Below, in pieces: positions 48,205 to 59,811 of a stretch of 64,000 nucleotides of DNA; position 1 is the first letter of the stretch; every line of letters begins with the position of its first letter. The translations under genes were made by a program, and so were the position numbers. The notes under the pieces are model-generated. The model had not been told where the DNA came from. It made no database searches and saw nothing but the letters and a program-made list of their open reading frames with translations. Source of the stretch: Leuconostoc fallax KCTC 3537 (GTDB lineage Bacteria; Bacillota; Bacilli; Lactobacillales; Lactobacillaceae); NCBI RefSeq assembly GCF_000165675.1, contig NZ_AEIZ01000015.1, positions 248,001-312,000 on the forward strand, in the 5' to 3' direction.

Positions 48205-49166
48205 TATTTGTTAGCCCCATCTAATAAATTATCTTGAATAATAAATCTTGGGCGGTGCTTCACCTCATTGAAAACTTTACCAATATATTCACCTAGAACA
48301 GATAGACTGACTAACTGGACACCACCAATAAACCACAAAGACACCATGAGAGACGACCAACCATCTTTGGTATTACCACCGACATGTTGGACTAAAGTAT
48401 ACAATGTCATCACAATTGAAATGAATACAGTGATAATCCCCAAACTAAGAATTAATCGCATTGGCGCCACAGAAAATGATGTAATACCATCCCAGGCAAA
48501 GAGTAACATCTTCTTTAATGGGTATTTTGAGGTACCCGCTTCTCTCGGCTTTCTAGCATAGTAAACTTTAGTGCTCGGAAAACCAATTTTAGGTACAATA
48601 CCGCGCAGAAAGAGATTACTTTCTTTGTATTCTAGTAAGTGTTCTACTGCTCGCTTAGACATGAGACGATAATCAGCTGAATCTGGAACCATTTCCACAC
48701 CAATTTTTTTCATCAAAGTATAGAAGCTCTCAGCCGTTGTTCGTTTAAAAGCAGTATCTGTTTTACGTGAATTACGCACACCATAAACCACATCATAACC
48801 TGCATGATATTGCTGTACCATTTCATAAATAGCATTAATATCATCTTGTAAATCAGCATCAATTGTTATAAAAATATCGCCATAATCCAGTGCGGCAGTT
48901 AAACCGCCTATAATGGCATTTTGATGTCCAAAGTTTCGACTAAAATTGATTCCTGTAATATGCTCATTCTTAGCTGCATTATCAGTAATAATTTGCCAAG
49001 TAAGGTCTGCTGAACCATCATTTACCACTAATAATTTGCTAGATGAGGCAACCTCGCCATGCTTAATTAACGTAGTTAAAACTTCATCTATCTCGCCTAG
49101 TGATTTGTTAAGCATCTCCTCTTCGTTATATGCAGGAATGACGATCATTAATTTTGGAATTGTCAT
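48204..49166 (-). CDS. GtrB/DPM1-like polyprenyl-phosphate glycosyltransferase
   Basis: 320 residues: GT-A domain with MIVIPAYNEEEMLNKSL, VVNDGSADLTW, ITIDADLQDDINAIYEM (DXD) and YGVRNSRKTDTAFKR, a juxtamembrane GTSKYPLKKM, and two C-terminal helices. Transfers a sugar from a nucleotide donor to undecaprenyl phosphate on the cytoplasmic face. Between a YfhO-like protein and a GT-C enzyme: a three-component extracytoplasmic glycosylation set, except that no GtrA-type flippase is visible. Confidence 0.9.
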   Translation of the reverse strand: MTIPKLMIVIPAYNEEEMLNKSLGEIDEVLTTLIKHGEVASSSKLLVVNDGSADLTWQIITDNAAKNEHITGINFSRNFGHQNAIIGGLTAALDYGDIFITIDADLQDDINAIYEMVQQYHAGYDVVYGVRNSRKTDTAFKRTTAESFYTLMKKIGVEMVPDSADYRLMSKRAVEHLLEYKESNLFLRGIVPKIGFPSTKVYYARKPREAGTSKYPLKKMLLFAWDGITSFSVAPMRLILSLGIITVFISIVMTLYTLVQHVGGNTKDGWSSLMVSLWFIGGVQLVSLSVLGEYIGKVFNEVKHRPRFIIQDNLLDGANK

Positions 49167-49186
49167 TTCTATTTCCCCCTAAATAT

Positions 49187-50948
49187 TTATTTAGCACTAT
49201 GCCTCATTAAATTATTTTTAAAATGATTACGAAAAAAATTAATGAGATAAATCAAAATAAGTGCTCCCCATAGTACTGCTATAAAAATAACTAATCCAAT
49301 ATAAGTTCTTGGTGTAAGATGATGGACCGAGATAACCGCTGATTTTATATTTTGATCAAGACTGATTGCTATATTTCCATGTGGGGTCGCTGAATACTTA
49401 ACCTGTTTACCGTTAACCTTAACATTATACTTTAACGAACTATAATTCCAGATAGGAATAGTTAACGTACCACGTTTTACATCTTTTACTTTTAATTTAA
49501 TTTCTTGATTAGTAGTTGGTAATATTTTGAATACTTTCTTCTTATCGTTATTTTCCCCAATATGTCGATATGTATTCATCACAACCTTACTAGGTTGCCA
49601 GGGATTTTTTTTATTGTTCCCTGCCACTCTAGGAGCATAATCAAAATAAGCTCTAATACCATTGAGAGCTTCGATATTCTCATTCGAAAATTTAATTCTA
49701 CTTTGTATCTTGGTAGAAGTATAAAATGTTTTTTCATATACGTTGGTTTGGATAACATACTTTTATCTATTCTTTCTGTGTTTCCCAAGAAAGATAAGAA
49801 TGTTATAACGGATAGAATAAGTAACAATTTATGAGTAAAATCCACTTTTTTATTATCTCTTAAAAGATAAGCCATAGCTAGTATAATGAAAACACTAAAC
49901 CATGGTAAAAATCGCCAAGTTGGGGCTTGAATTAATGCAATCGGTGTATCTTTCAAAAATACCCAAGGAAAAATTTGAGAACCCAGTATGAGTATGCTTA
50001 TTGATAGCATTAAAAGTAGTCTTGTGTCTTTATTAGTAATATACCAATGACTGAATAAATATATTGATAAGACTAAAATACTTAACGAAATATATGTATC
50101 CCATCGAGATACTAGCGAAGTTGTTAAAATATCTAATAAATCTTTTGTATACGGATACTCTGAGAAAGGTAATTTAATTGGTGGTAAAAGGCCAGATTTC
50201 GATATATAAACTATTCTATATAATATAGGTGAGCTTAAGATAAGCACTATTATTATAGCAGATAGTAAATGTCTGACAATCATACCGATATTATCAAAAT
50301 AATTCTTCCATAGATATCCGACACATAAAATTATCAAAACAGTAGATGCAATAATTGTTGATATAACATGCGAATAAACAATTAAGCTCATTGTAATACC
50401 AAAATACAATGATAACTTATAGTTAAATTGAGTACTTTTAAGGATTTCAATACAATACACTATCAATAATGGGAATAATGCATAAGCTATACCTGAGGCT
50501 AATTGTCCATAATGAAAAGATAACAATGTAACACCTGAAAATGAACTAACATAAGCAAGTAGAATAGATTCTTTAATATTTTTAGTTATCAAGTAACAAG
50601 CTCTGGCATGAATAATCCAGGTCACTATCATCACTAAACCTAGAATTAATTGCCATTGATGCACTGGTGATAGCCACGATGTAACCAATATAAATGGCCA
50701 TAATGTAAAATCGGGATACATGCCTGATATAGCCTGCCCTGTATGTGAAAAGCTATATATATTTGTCCATCCCGGTATATGACCATTTAGAAATGACTCT
50801 CTAATTTCAAATACTCGACTCACATGAAAAACTGAATCGTTAATACCCGAAAAAAATCATATCTCACGCGAAAAAAGATGAATACAATACTTACTAAAAT
50901 TATTACCAATAAAAATAATAATTCCTTATTCTTTAAATTTTTAAACAT
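49187..50948 (-). CDS. YfhO/PTPS_related-like membrane protein C (two frameshifts)
   Basis: 587 residues after correction. N-terminal helix (LKNKELLFLLVIILVSIVFI), a loop with YDFFSGINDSVFHVSRVFEI (acidic pair, cf. GADSIFHFNRF in proteins A and B), about ten helices, a soluble domain (KVVMNTYRHIGENNDKKKVF) and a last helix. Breaks: one T missing from the T7 run near 50851-50857, and one base near 49686-49692 (AAA/TTTT, not a long run). Distant relative of proteins A and B. First gene of a unit with the GtrB-like and GT-C genes. Confidence 0.65.
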
Positions 50949-51072
50949 TATTAATCATTTTCCGTTTCTATCATCCAAAGTTGATTCAGGATAACAGTGT
51001 ATTCTATTTTATTACACAAATACTGTATGATTGCTTACTCACTACTCAGCCATCTTGATTACCTTAATATTT

Positions 51073-54000
51073 TTAATTCATATCATACGTTTCTTCAAGC
51101 AACACCCATTTATTATCTTGATTAGGTAATCTAACTAAAAGATATGGCCCGGAAAGTATCTGATGATTCATTTCTGAAACTTGTACTTTAGTCTTGATAA
51201 CGTCATATAAATCATTGTTACTACTATTAAAATTACCTTGAACACAAAAATCACTTGTGTTCCACGACCACTGCACGGCACCATCAATTATTTTAACACG
51301 CTTTAATTTGTTATCACTTTCTTCTTCAACCCAACTATTAGAAAGCCGACCTAACAGTAAATCTATTGCGTTTTCAGTAGCTCTACCTGTATCCCATGTG
51401 AGATACTTATCTTTCATTTCTCGTGTTGGTAAAAAGTCATGAGTATCCTTAGAAATCACTAAATCAATGGCATCACACAAACTATCATATGTCATTAATT
51501 TAGTTGGTAATAAATTATCATCTATTAACCCAGAGTTATTACTAACACTAGAAAAATCGGGTGTATATCTCAAAATTGGACGGTTTAGCAATGCAAAATC
51601 AAAAATACCAGCACTATAATCTGTTATTAATACATCACTTAATAGATATAGTTTTGTAGTATCTTGTTCGCTCGACAAATCTATCACAAAATCATGATAT
51701 TGTGATAAATCTGGTAGTTCATCGAATGTATGGGACCACTTAACAACCAACTGTATTCTATCACCAAATTTACGCTGTAAATCCTCTATATCAAAACGTA
51801 CTTTTGCTTGATAATGGCCATGTCTAATAGCATCATCATCCCGCCAAGTGGGCTCATAAAGAAAGACAGTTTTACTATCATCAATATTAAACTGTCGGCG
51901 TAATTGCTTTTGATAATTAGTATTATCTTTTTCTCGAATTAATACATCATTCTTGGGATACCCTGTAGCAAAAACTTGATGTTCTTCTAATTGATATCCT
52001 GATATTTTTTGCTGTGACGCAAAAGTGCTATTCGATAATGTATAAGTCCATTGACTAGCATTAGCTAATATTTCCTTCACGTAGTTATTTCTAGTTTTCC
52101 CAGCCGAAATCACTTTCTTAATATCAGCACCAATTAACTTTTGAGATGTTCCTTGTCCTGTTTGCAAAACAACAATATCTTGTGGCGGTTGCCATCCTGA
52201 TAAGAAATCATCATTTATTACCCAATATTTTGCCTTACTTAACAAACGTATACTACGATATTGTTCCATAGATAAGGTTTTGAAGCCTTCTTTTTTAAAT
52301 AACGATTGATATTGATTATCTTTAGCTAGCCAAAGCAATTTATAGTCAGGGAATTTAGCTTTCATCATATCAAATATAGCTTTGGGACTATCCGATGTTT
52401 GTGTGCCACCAAAACTACTAAAAATCACCAATTTTTCATCACGTTTTAACTTTTTGGACCAATAATTTAGTAACGTAATGAATGGTTTTTTCACTTGTAA
52501 TAGTTTCCAAATAGCATCTCGAAATGCATGTTGATTATATACTTGGCTACTAGGTTCAATATCACCATTTAATACCTGCTCAACAACCTCTTGTGCAGCA
52601 TTACCTGTTTGCCCATACGTCGTAAATTCTTCATAAAACTTTTGAAGCCTTTGTCTATCAAATTGCTTTAATCTCGTAGTATCACTTAAAACTTCCATCA
52701 ATTCTTGATTAGTCTTAACAATAGGACCAGGTACTGTATCAACATAATCTAAATATGTTCCCCTATTTTTAGGGTTTGTATACCACTCTAAATCATAAGC
52801 ATAAAAGACCATTGGTCGATGAAGCATAGCATAGTCAAACATTACCGAACTATAATCCGTTATTAATATATCACTTACTAAATATAAATCCTCTATTTCA
52901 GGATAACTACTCATATCAATAACTTGACCAGCATATTGACTCAGGTCTAGTTGACTCGCAATAAAATAATGCAAACGTACTAACAAGATTTGCTTGTCAC
53001 CTAAATTTTTTACATATTCATCTAAATCAATTTGAAAATCAAAACCATTAGTTTGTCTGTAAGTTGGTGCATATAGTACGATTTCTTTATTCAACGGTAA
53101 CGATAATTTGTGCTTTAATTTACCAATTGATGAGGGATTGTTATTTTTATTAATTGATCATTTCTAGGAAAACCAGTATGCAAAACTTTATGTTGATAAC
53201 GAAAGGCCTCAGGGGCAACTTTATCCATAAACTTTGAAGGTGAAACGAGATAATCCCATCGTTCATTACGTTGTGCAAAACGTTCCTGTGTCCATCTTGA
53301 TGCAAATCTGAAATTAGGTTCATCAAACCCCATGGTTTTCATAAATGTTCCATGTAATGTTTCAATTTCGATTTGTCCTACACGTTTTACATAATTTTGA
53401 GGGAAGTTCGTATTTTGTACAAGGTACTTAGCACGGGCCATGTACCACCAATACTCAATACTACCTTTTCTGACTTTCTTACCATTTCCAGTAATAGGTA
53501 CATTAGGATCATTAAATATCCAAATATTTTTAATCTCTGGATGATTTTCCTGTATATATTCGTAAATCGCCTTTTCATTTGAACTGAACTTGCTAGACCA
53601 ATAACTATCAAATACCCAAATATTTTTTTTGAGCGGTAACAAACGCATCAGTGGATATAATACCCATTCTGTAAATTTACGACGACGCGGTGTTTTGTCC
53701 CAAAATAAATGCCAAATTATATTAGACTTAATCCTCAATGTTCCCATTCTACTTCGCCAAATTACGTGCCTTTGGTGCTTGTAACGATGCTCTTTAGTAA
53801 AATCAATCATCACATTATCTAAATGTAATACGTACATCTTACTTTGTGCATCTTTTAAATATAAGTCATAATTCATATTTTGTAGTACATAATCACCATT
53901 TGATGTATCAAGTTGAACGATAATATTATGATGATTTTGTTGAATCGGTAAAGTAACTTCTTCATCTGAGTTAACAGCAACTACATTTTTAACATTAACA

Positions 54001-54968
54001 ACGTCGTGTAATTGAAGGTATAATTTATTTTTCTTAAAGTAACCATTATCAACAAGTAGTTTATTTGTATTTAACAATAAATTAAAATGATTATTTACCG
54101 TGCTGGATAGTGTCAATATTTCATTTTGCTCAGTAACTGATACATCTGTTCTAGATAACAATAATGTTTTATTATTATCCGATTCAATACTGAAATTGCT
54201 AATGTGATCAAAAGTCATATCAGCATCGTTAACCGTTGTTTCCCAAACATACTGATTATCATCCAACTTTTCCAATTCTGATATGTCATTGGATTTTCTA
54301 CTAATAATCTTTAATAATGAAACTGTCTTATTCGTAGAAAAGACAATACGAATGTTCTGATGGTTATATTGAATTGCATCAACACTTATCAATATCTTAT
54401 CTTTTTCGTTCTGGATATCAACTTTATCAGCAACATTTAGCACTAATTCCCACGAATGATTAAATGATGATGAGATTCTAGACGCTTCTTCTATTTTAGA
54501 AAATTTCTGAGTCTTAGCTGATAATGGATTGCCAACAAATTCTTCACATGTTGCCTCACCAATACGATTAGTTAATTTTATCTTCCATCTACCCGAGCTA
54601 ATCACATGAGCAATTTTCTGATAATCTAAATTAATAGTAAACGGATCAAAACGCTTAATGTATCGCAATCCCTTACGTTCATAACGCTTACCACGGATAA
54701 TCTCCACATCTACAGATTGATGATTATCGATATTCACGATTCGCGCATGTATTTCTTCAGAATTTGGAGTGATGTCTTGGAAACCCTCTAAGAACCATTC
54801 TCCTTTAATAACAGCATTACTACTTTCCTCATCAAAATACACATCAGTTAGTAAATAGTGCGGTAAAAGCGCATTGTATAAAGAAATTTGGCTTAAAATA
54901 TCTTTAGATAATGCACTATCTTTTATTTGTAAATGCCCCTTAACTAATTCAAGAGGTGTTTGGTCCAA
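51073..54968 (-). CDS. Very large TagF-like protein with two CDP-glycerol glycerophosphotransferase modules (one frameshift)
   Basis: About 1,298 residues after correction. The N-terminal half (1-440) is beta-rich and unassigned; a first transferase module contains IETLHGTFMKTMGFD (His539), TGFPRNDQL and then LYAPTYRQTN, ITDYSSVMFDYAML. A second repeats the pattern with LQTGQGTSQKLIGAD (Gln where the first has His), TGYPKNDVL, LYEPTWRDDDAIRHG and ITDYSAGIFDFALLN. One A missing from the A5 run near 53145-53149 splits it at LI(K)NNNPSSIGKLKH. Probably polymerises a glycerol-phosphate surface glycan; the second module may be inactive or of other specificity. Confidence 0.82.
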
Positions 54969-55981
54969 TCTTCTATTGATGTATCGCCTATATGTTGTGA
55001 AATCAGCGTTAAAAAAGCAAAATAATAAATTTGCTTATTTAAGGGCATTGTTTTAATAGATGCTTCACCTACTTGTCTTACAAGACGTACAATACGTTGA
55101 TGGAACTTGAGTAAAAAACTCTCCGATCTATTCTCAAACATTTGTAAATAAATGTTTAAATCATGATCAAACAACTTAAAATCAAAAGATTTCAATACAT
55201 TATCTGTTTCAGATTTAGATAAAATGATGTTTCTAGCTAACAATAACATTTCTATTCTTTGATCAAAGAAGTCGAGATTGGCACGATCTTGAGTTGCAGA
55301 AACATCTCCACGATCACGAATACGCCAAAAATAAACCGTGTTACTAATAATATCTACAGTACGCGCAGTCATATGAGCCATCATCGTAAAAGGAATATCT
55401 TCCGCAAACGCTCTATCTTCCGGAAAGAAAATATTATGATCAATCAAAAAATCACGCCGATACATCTTATTCCATACAGTAGTTTCATAAACTAATTCAG
55501 GATGCTGTCGAATATTTGTTTGACGAACCGTATCTTTAATGGCTACTTTAAACATGCCAGCTGGATAGGTGTGTGTTGAATTAATATGCTTAACAAAACC
55601 GCTTACCATATCTGAATCAGATATTAATAAGCTCTCTACCATTTTTTCATAGGCATTTTTTGGCACAACATCGTCACCATCCACAAAGGTAATATATTTA
55701 CCATTTGCTACCATAATGCCTTTATTTCTAGTTCTAGCAATTCCTGAATTTTGTTGCGTCATTACTTTTATTTGTGAATACTTTGAAGCGTAATAATTAA
55801 CTAAATTTAAAGTATCATCACTAGAACCATCATCTATCACAAGTATCTCTAGATTAGGATATGTTTGATTCACTAAAGAATCTAAAGTCTCTTCTATGTA
55901 ATATTCAACATTATAAGCTGCAACTATTGCCGTTACTTTTGGTAACTTATCTTTTTGTACTTCTAACATAATAGGATACAC
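54944..55981 (-). CDS. GT2 glycosyltransferase, possibly the N-terminal domain of the TagF-like protein
   Basis: 345 residues. KVTAIVAAYNVEYYIEETLD, VIDDGSSDDT, NSGIARTRNKGI, FVDGDDVVP (DXD) and EDIPFTMMAHM are typical of GT2 enzymes in wall-polymer loci. GTG at 55981 or ATG at 55969. Its frame overlaps the next gene by 25 bases, and that gene starts with TTG and no clear ribosome-binding site. One extra base in ACCAAACACC would join them into a single about 1,636-residue bifunctional enzyme, an architecture known in lactobacilli. Confidence 0.8.
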   Translation of the reverse strand: MYPIMLEVQKDKLPKVTAIVAAYNVEYYIEETLDSLVNQTYPNLEILVIDDGSSDDTLNLVNYYASKYSQIKVMTQQNSGIARTRNKGIMVANGKYITFVDGDDVVPKNAYEKMVESLLISDSDMVSGFVKHINSTHTYPAGMFKVAIKDTVRQTNIRQHPELVYETTVWNKMYRRDFLIDHNIFFPEDRAFAEDIPFTMMAHMTARTVDIISNTVYFWRIRDRGDVSATQDRANLDFFDQRIEMLLLARNIILSKSETDNVLKSFDFKLFDHDLNIYLQMFENRSESFLLKFHQRIVRLVRQVGEASIKTMPLNKQIYYFAFLTLISQHIGDTSIEDWTKHLLN

Positions 55982-56230
55982 TCACTATTTCTATATATAG
56001 ATATCTAATTGTTCATTGTTAAATTTCTAAGTGAAATGAATTCGCAAAAATAGCTATCAGCCCTATTTTGATACTAAAAGTAACTGATAACATACAATAT
56101 TCATTATAACTTTGTTATGAGTAATCCGTCTATATTATAAAAACAAATTCTATACCATACGAAGATATCAGCAATCAAAAGCAGACCGTGTACCTAATAA
56201 TCCATAATTTCAAAATCGCTTCAGTATACG

Positions 56231-57320
56231 CTATTTCAATCCGTTTTTATCTATCCAATAGGTCTGCTGATTTGGAAGCATTATTTTTGCCCACCTTGTT
56301 TTACCATTAACGTCCGTCTCTGCTACCACACGGATTCGATAACCATGATATTTTTTAGCACTATCATCACGAACTGCCGTATTTGCCGAAGTATTATACG
56401 GACCAGAGCGGTAGAGTCCATCATTACGCATAGTTTGATTAATTTTTGCATAATAATTAACATAACGCGTATTAGCTAGTTGATTGAGTGGGCGCAAACC
56501 ATTTTTATCTATCCAAACTTCACGATTATTTAACAGCACCTTTGCCCATCTACTCTGACTTACCATAGCTTCTTTCACTACACGAACGGTGGTACCACGA
56601 TACTTAGATGCCGAATCATCACGTTTTACACTTTGTGCAGAGGTCATATATGGTCCGCTCCAATATAAGCCATCATTTCGATTAACTTGAGTAATCAGCG
56701 CAGTATAGTTAGTATCAATCACTGATTGCATCGTTTTATATTGAACATCAACTAATTGGTCTAATTTATAAATATTAATAACGCGAATTATTTTATCGGC
56801 ATATCGTGTATCCGTCGCATATCTTCCCTCTAACGCCTTAGCTGCTTCTTTATATGTCGACGCATTTTCTTTCCAAGCACCTGCATAGTATAAGCTATCC
56901 CAACTTGAGCCATTACGAATTAATCGTGCGTTATCTTCTAATGAATGATAAAAGCTAGGATATTTTTTGAATTTCGCCTGTATTTTAGTATACTTACCTT
57001 TTCCGTTATCCTCCAAGGTTGGAAAGCTCAAATATTGACCATTATAAGCGCCCTTCATACCAAAAAATTATTACCGCTCTGTGTTAATTTACTCTGACCA
57101 TAATTCGATTCCAAGATGGCTTGTGCTAATTGAACAGAGCCATAAATTTGATATTGCTGTGATATTGTTCGAACATCAGGTGCAATTTGATTAATAAACA
57201 CCATCTTATCATCTTGCTGCGTTGTAACATTCAAATTATCTGCGTGCGCAACTGACGCTCCCGCTAGCGCAAAAAACAAGTTGTACTAAAAGATAGTCCA
57301 GCTTTAACGATTTGATTCAT
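56231..57320 (-). CDS. Secreted endo-beta-N-acetylglucosaminidase with two SH3/GW-like repeats (two frameshifts)
   Basis: 363 residues after correction. Signal peptide starting MNQIVKAGLSFSTTC, cut near VAHADN. Glucosaminidase domain: VQLAQAILESNYGQSKLTQS (catalytic Glu), GNNFFGMKGAYNG and VDVQYKTMQSVIDTNY linker. Then two repeats of about 80 residues sharing NDGLY.SGPY.TSA, VRDDSA.KY.G and WIDKNGL, which bind the wall. Ts missing from T6 runs near 57062-57067 and 57270-57275 break it. Autolysin for wall turnover or separation; lies among wall-polymer genes. Confidence 0.85.
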
Positions 57321-57382
57321 GCAAATTTCTCTCTTCCCATTAATAATGCAATGTTATTATCATAACATATGCAAAATCATAC

Positions 57383-57410
57383 AAAAAAGCACGAGCTAAC
57401 TCGTGCTTTT
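57383..57410 (-). terminator. Terminator after the DUF402 gene
   Basis: 11-bp stem around AGCACGAG/CTCGTGCT with A6/T4 tails and a 4-base loop. Confidence 0.8.
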
Positions 57411-57418
57411 ACTTGATA

Positions 57419-57985
57419 TTAACGATCTTGTGACCGCTCCTGCATCAGGTTTTGATACCGTGCATACCACACATCGACGTACCCTTGAGAAAACGGTCCA
57501 ATATCATGATTAATCCAATCAACTAAAATTTTAACATGTGCTTTTAATATCTTATCGATATCTGCCGAATAATGCCATTTTTTGCTGTGGACAGCATATT
57601 CATCAGCATCTAACAAATGTTTTTCCCCATTTGGGAAAACTTTAATATCGAGATCGTAATCAATATATTTCAACGCTTCCTTATCAAGAACGTAAGGTGA
57701 GGCTAAATTACAATAATAAGAGACACCATTGTCGCGTATCATTGCAATAATATTAAACCAATACTTCTTATGGAAGTAAACAATAGCAGGTTCGCGTGTT
57801 ACCCAACGCCTACCATCATCTTCTGTAACCAATGTGTGGTCATTTAAACCAATGATTGCATGCTCACTGGTTTTTAGCACCATTGTATCTCGCCAAGTTC
57901 GATGTAATGAGCCGTCGTGCTTATAGCTTTTGATCGTAATATAATCACCCTCACGCGGTCCGCGAAAATGTTCATCATTACTCAT
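57419..57985 (-). CDS. DUF402 nucleoside tri-/diphosphate phosphatase (YgaC/Ntdp type)
   Basis: 188 residues, intact. [64 protein letters not shown] (the conserved acidic metal-binding pair) and [12 protein letters not shown]. Staphylococcal homologue Ntdp hydrolyses nucleoside tri- and diphosphates. Directly downstream of recX, as in many lactobacilli. Role in the cell inferred from the family. Confidence 0.85.
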   Translation of the reverse strand: MSNDEHFRGPREGDYITIKSYKHDGSLHRTWRDTMVLKTSEHAIIGLNDHTLVTEDDGRRWVTREPAIVYFHKKYWFNIIAMIRDNGVSYYCNLASPYVLDKEALKYIDYDLDIKVFPNGEKHLLDADEYAVHSKKWHYSADIDKILKAHVKILVDWINHDIGPFSQGYVDVWYARYQNLMQERSQDR

Positions 57986-58048
57986 AATTCTACCTGCTCT
58001 TTTGACATCGAAGTCCTATTTTATTGTACCAGAACTCACAACCAAATG

Positions 58049-58850
58049 TTAGCTTTCATCAAGCATTAACTTATCAATTGATTGGTCAATCAATTCGCTG
58101 GTATAACCTTTAGCATATAGATTATTCTTGGTTCGATATTTACGTTGGCTTGGTACCTCATGTCGATAACGATGCCATAACTTGGTTGCTTCACGCATAA
58201 CATTATCTAACTCGACTTCATTACTATTGCTATCGACAAAACGCTCAATCACAATCTGTGCAATATCATAAGAAAATCCCTTGTTAAGTAGTGCTTGAAT
58301 CACCTTTTGTTGCTTAGCACGTGACGATTGGCGTTGATAATTTTTAGCAAACTTCGCACCCAACTTTTCAGCAATAGCTAGCTGTTCTTCATATGTATAA
58401 TCGCGTAGTGCTATATCAATTTCATCCTCAGTTACCCCGGCTTGTTTAAGCTCCTGAGCAACAACTAATGGTCCTTTAGGTGCGATATGTTTTTTTGTTG
58501 CAACGTAATGCTTTGCATAGTTCAAATCGTCTAAATAGCTCTGCTCTTTAAGCTTAGCAATAACCTGATCTTGAATCGTTACATCAACATCATTATCATG
58601 TAACTTTTTTGTACCTGATGAACCGTTCTTAATGTATGCCCCAGATAATTAACTGCAACATGTAAAGCTTTGGCAATTTCGTCATCATATTTAATACGTT
58701 GAATGGTTTCATCATCTAATTCACGTCCTTTGGCTAATCCATATTTCACCAAAACGCTTTCCGCAATACCAAAGGCAAAATGCCCATTTAAATCAACATT
58801 ATATCGGCCCTGTTTTTTTGTGTACTAATTTTAGTAATCGTCTTCATCAT
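58049..58850 (-). CDS. recX: RecX, regulator of RecA (two frameshifts)
   Basis: 267 residues after correction, the long Lactobacillales form, made of three-helix tandem repeats: FAFGIAESVLVKYGLAKG, AKALHVAVNYLGHTLRT, VIAKLKEQSYLDDLNYAKHY, then GPLVVAQELKQAGVTEDEID and further repeats. One A missing from the A7 run near 58813-58819 and one from an A6 run near 58606-58611. RecX inhibits RecA filaments and strand exchange. Start ATG at 58850 or 58847; the ribosome-binding site is weak. Confidence 0.88.
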
Positions 58851-58863
58851 TTTTTATTATACG

Positions 58864-58885
58864 AAAAAAGCGCCAAAGCGCTCTT
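58864..58885 (-). terminator. Terminator after the GlfT-like gene
   Basis: 5-bp GC-rich stem AGCGC/GCGCT with a 4-base loop and six T on the minus strand, at the stop of the glycosyltransferase gene. Confidence 0.65.
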
Positions 58886-59810
58886 ATCCCTTATCTTTTG
58901 TTTCAACATATTCAATCGCTGGATTAAACTTAAATCCATTTAATGAGCCACGAATAATAATCCTTAACTTTTTACCACGAAACTGAACACGTGGTAAAAA
59001 TAATGTTTTGACGAAGTCTAATCCACCATGCCCAAGGGTTTTAATGTACTTTACCATTGAATGGCGACGACGCGACGTTAATAGTCGGTTACGATACTCT
59101 AACATATATCTTGGTAACCGTTCTTCTTGAACCTCGCCCACAATATCACCGGGATTAGGATTTAATTTGCTAGCATGAATAACAATAGAATCTCTCACAA
59201 AATATCCTGGCATCGTACGATGTGAACGTTCTGTAAATTCAATATCATCCCCCCAAATGAAATACTCCTTTTGAGGTAAGCCAACTTTTTCAATCAACTC
59301 TCTTTTGAAAATTGTTGACACAAAAGTTGCATGCTTAATTTCAACCAAATTATCATGTCCATAAAAAACAGCAGTTTTACCACCATCAGCGGGTGCTGGT
59401 ACATTCATCTTTGCCCATTCACCATCTAGCCAGTTGACCTTACTAGCACCCCATCCAGCCTCTGGCTTTTCGTTAAACATGTCTAATAGTCGGCTCAATG
59501 AACTACGCGTGGGCATTGAGTCATCATCCATTACCCAAACCAAATCATCTTGTGTTTTATGGTAGAACGTTTTCATTCCCCAATTAAAACCACCCGCACC
59601 ACCTAAGTTTTGTTCTAAATGTTCAACAATAATTCGCTTATCCGTTAGCGTGTTCAGATAATCAAAAGTACCGTCTGTACTAGCACCATTGACAATGATT
59701 AAATGCTTTAATGCATCCGTGTCTTGATTGAGTACTTTTTGGATGGACTCTTTCAGTAAGTCAAGACGGTTATAAGTCACAATCACTGCTGTTACTGTCA
59801 AATTTGACAT
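58884..59810 (-). CDS. GT2 glycosyltransferase of the galactofuranosyltransferase (GlfT-like) type
   Basis: 308 residues from the ATG at 59810, preceded by AGGTGA; a GTG at 59822 is the alternative. TAVIVTYNRLDLLKESIQKV, NGASTDGTFDYL, NLGGAGGFNWGMK, VWVMDDDSMPTRSSL (DDD metal motif), YFIWGDDIEFTERSH (acceptor/base WGDD) are the GlfT2-family set. With glf in the same unit, transfer of galactofuranose from UDP-Galf is the natural reading. Last gene of the run glf-tagD-tagF-like-glfT. Confidence 0.87.
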   Translation of the reverse strand: MSNLTVTAVIVTYNRLDLLKESIQKVLNQDTDALKHLIIVNGASTDGTFDYLNTLTDKRIIVEHLEQNLGGAGGFNWGMKTFYHKTQDDLVWVMDDDSMPTRSSLSRLLDMFNEKPEAGWGASKVNWLDGEWAKMNVPAPADGGKTAVFYGHDNLVEIKHATFVSTIFKRELIEKVGLPQKEYFIWGDDIEFTERSHRTMPGYFVRDSIVIHASKLNPNPGDIVGEVQEERLPRYMLEYRNRLLTSRRRHSMVKYIKTLGHGGLDFVKTLFLPRVQFRGKKLRIIIRGSLNGFKFNPAIEYVETKDKG

Positions 59811-59811
59811 A

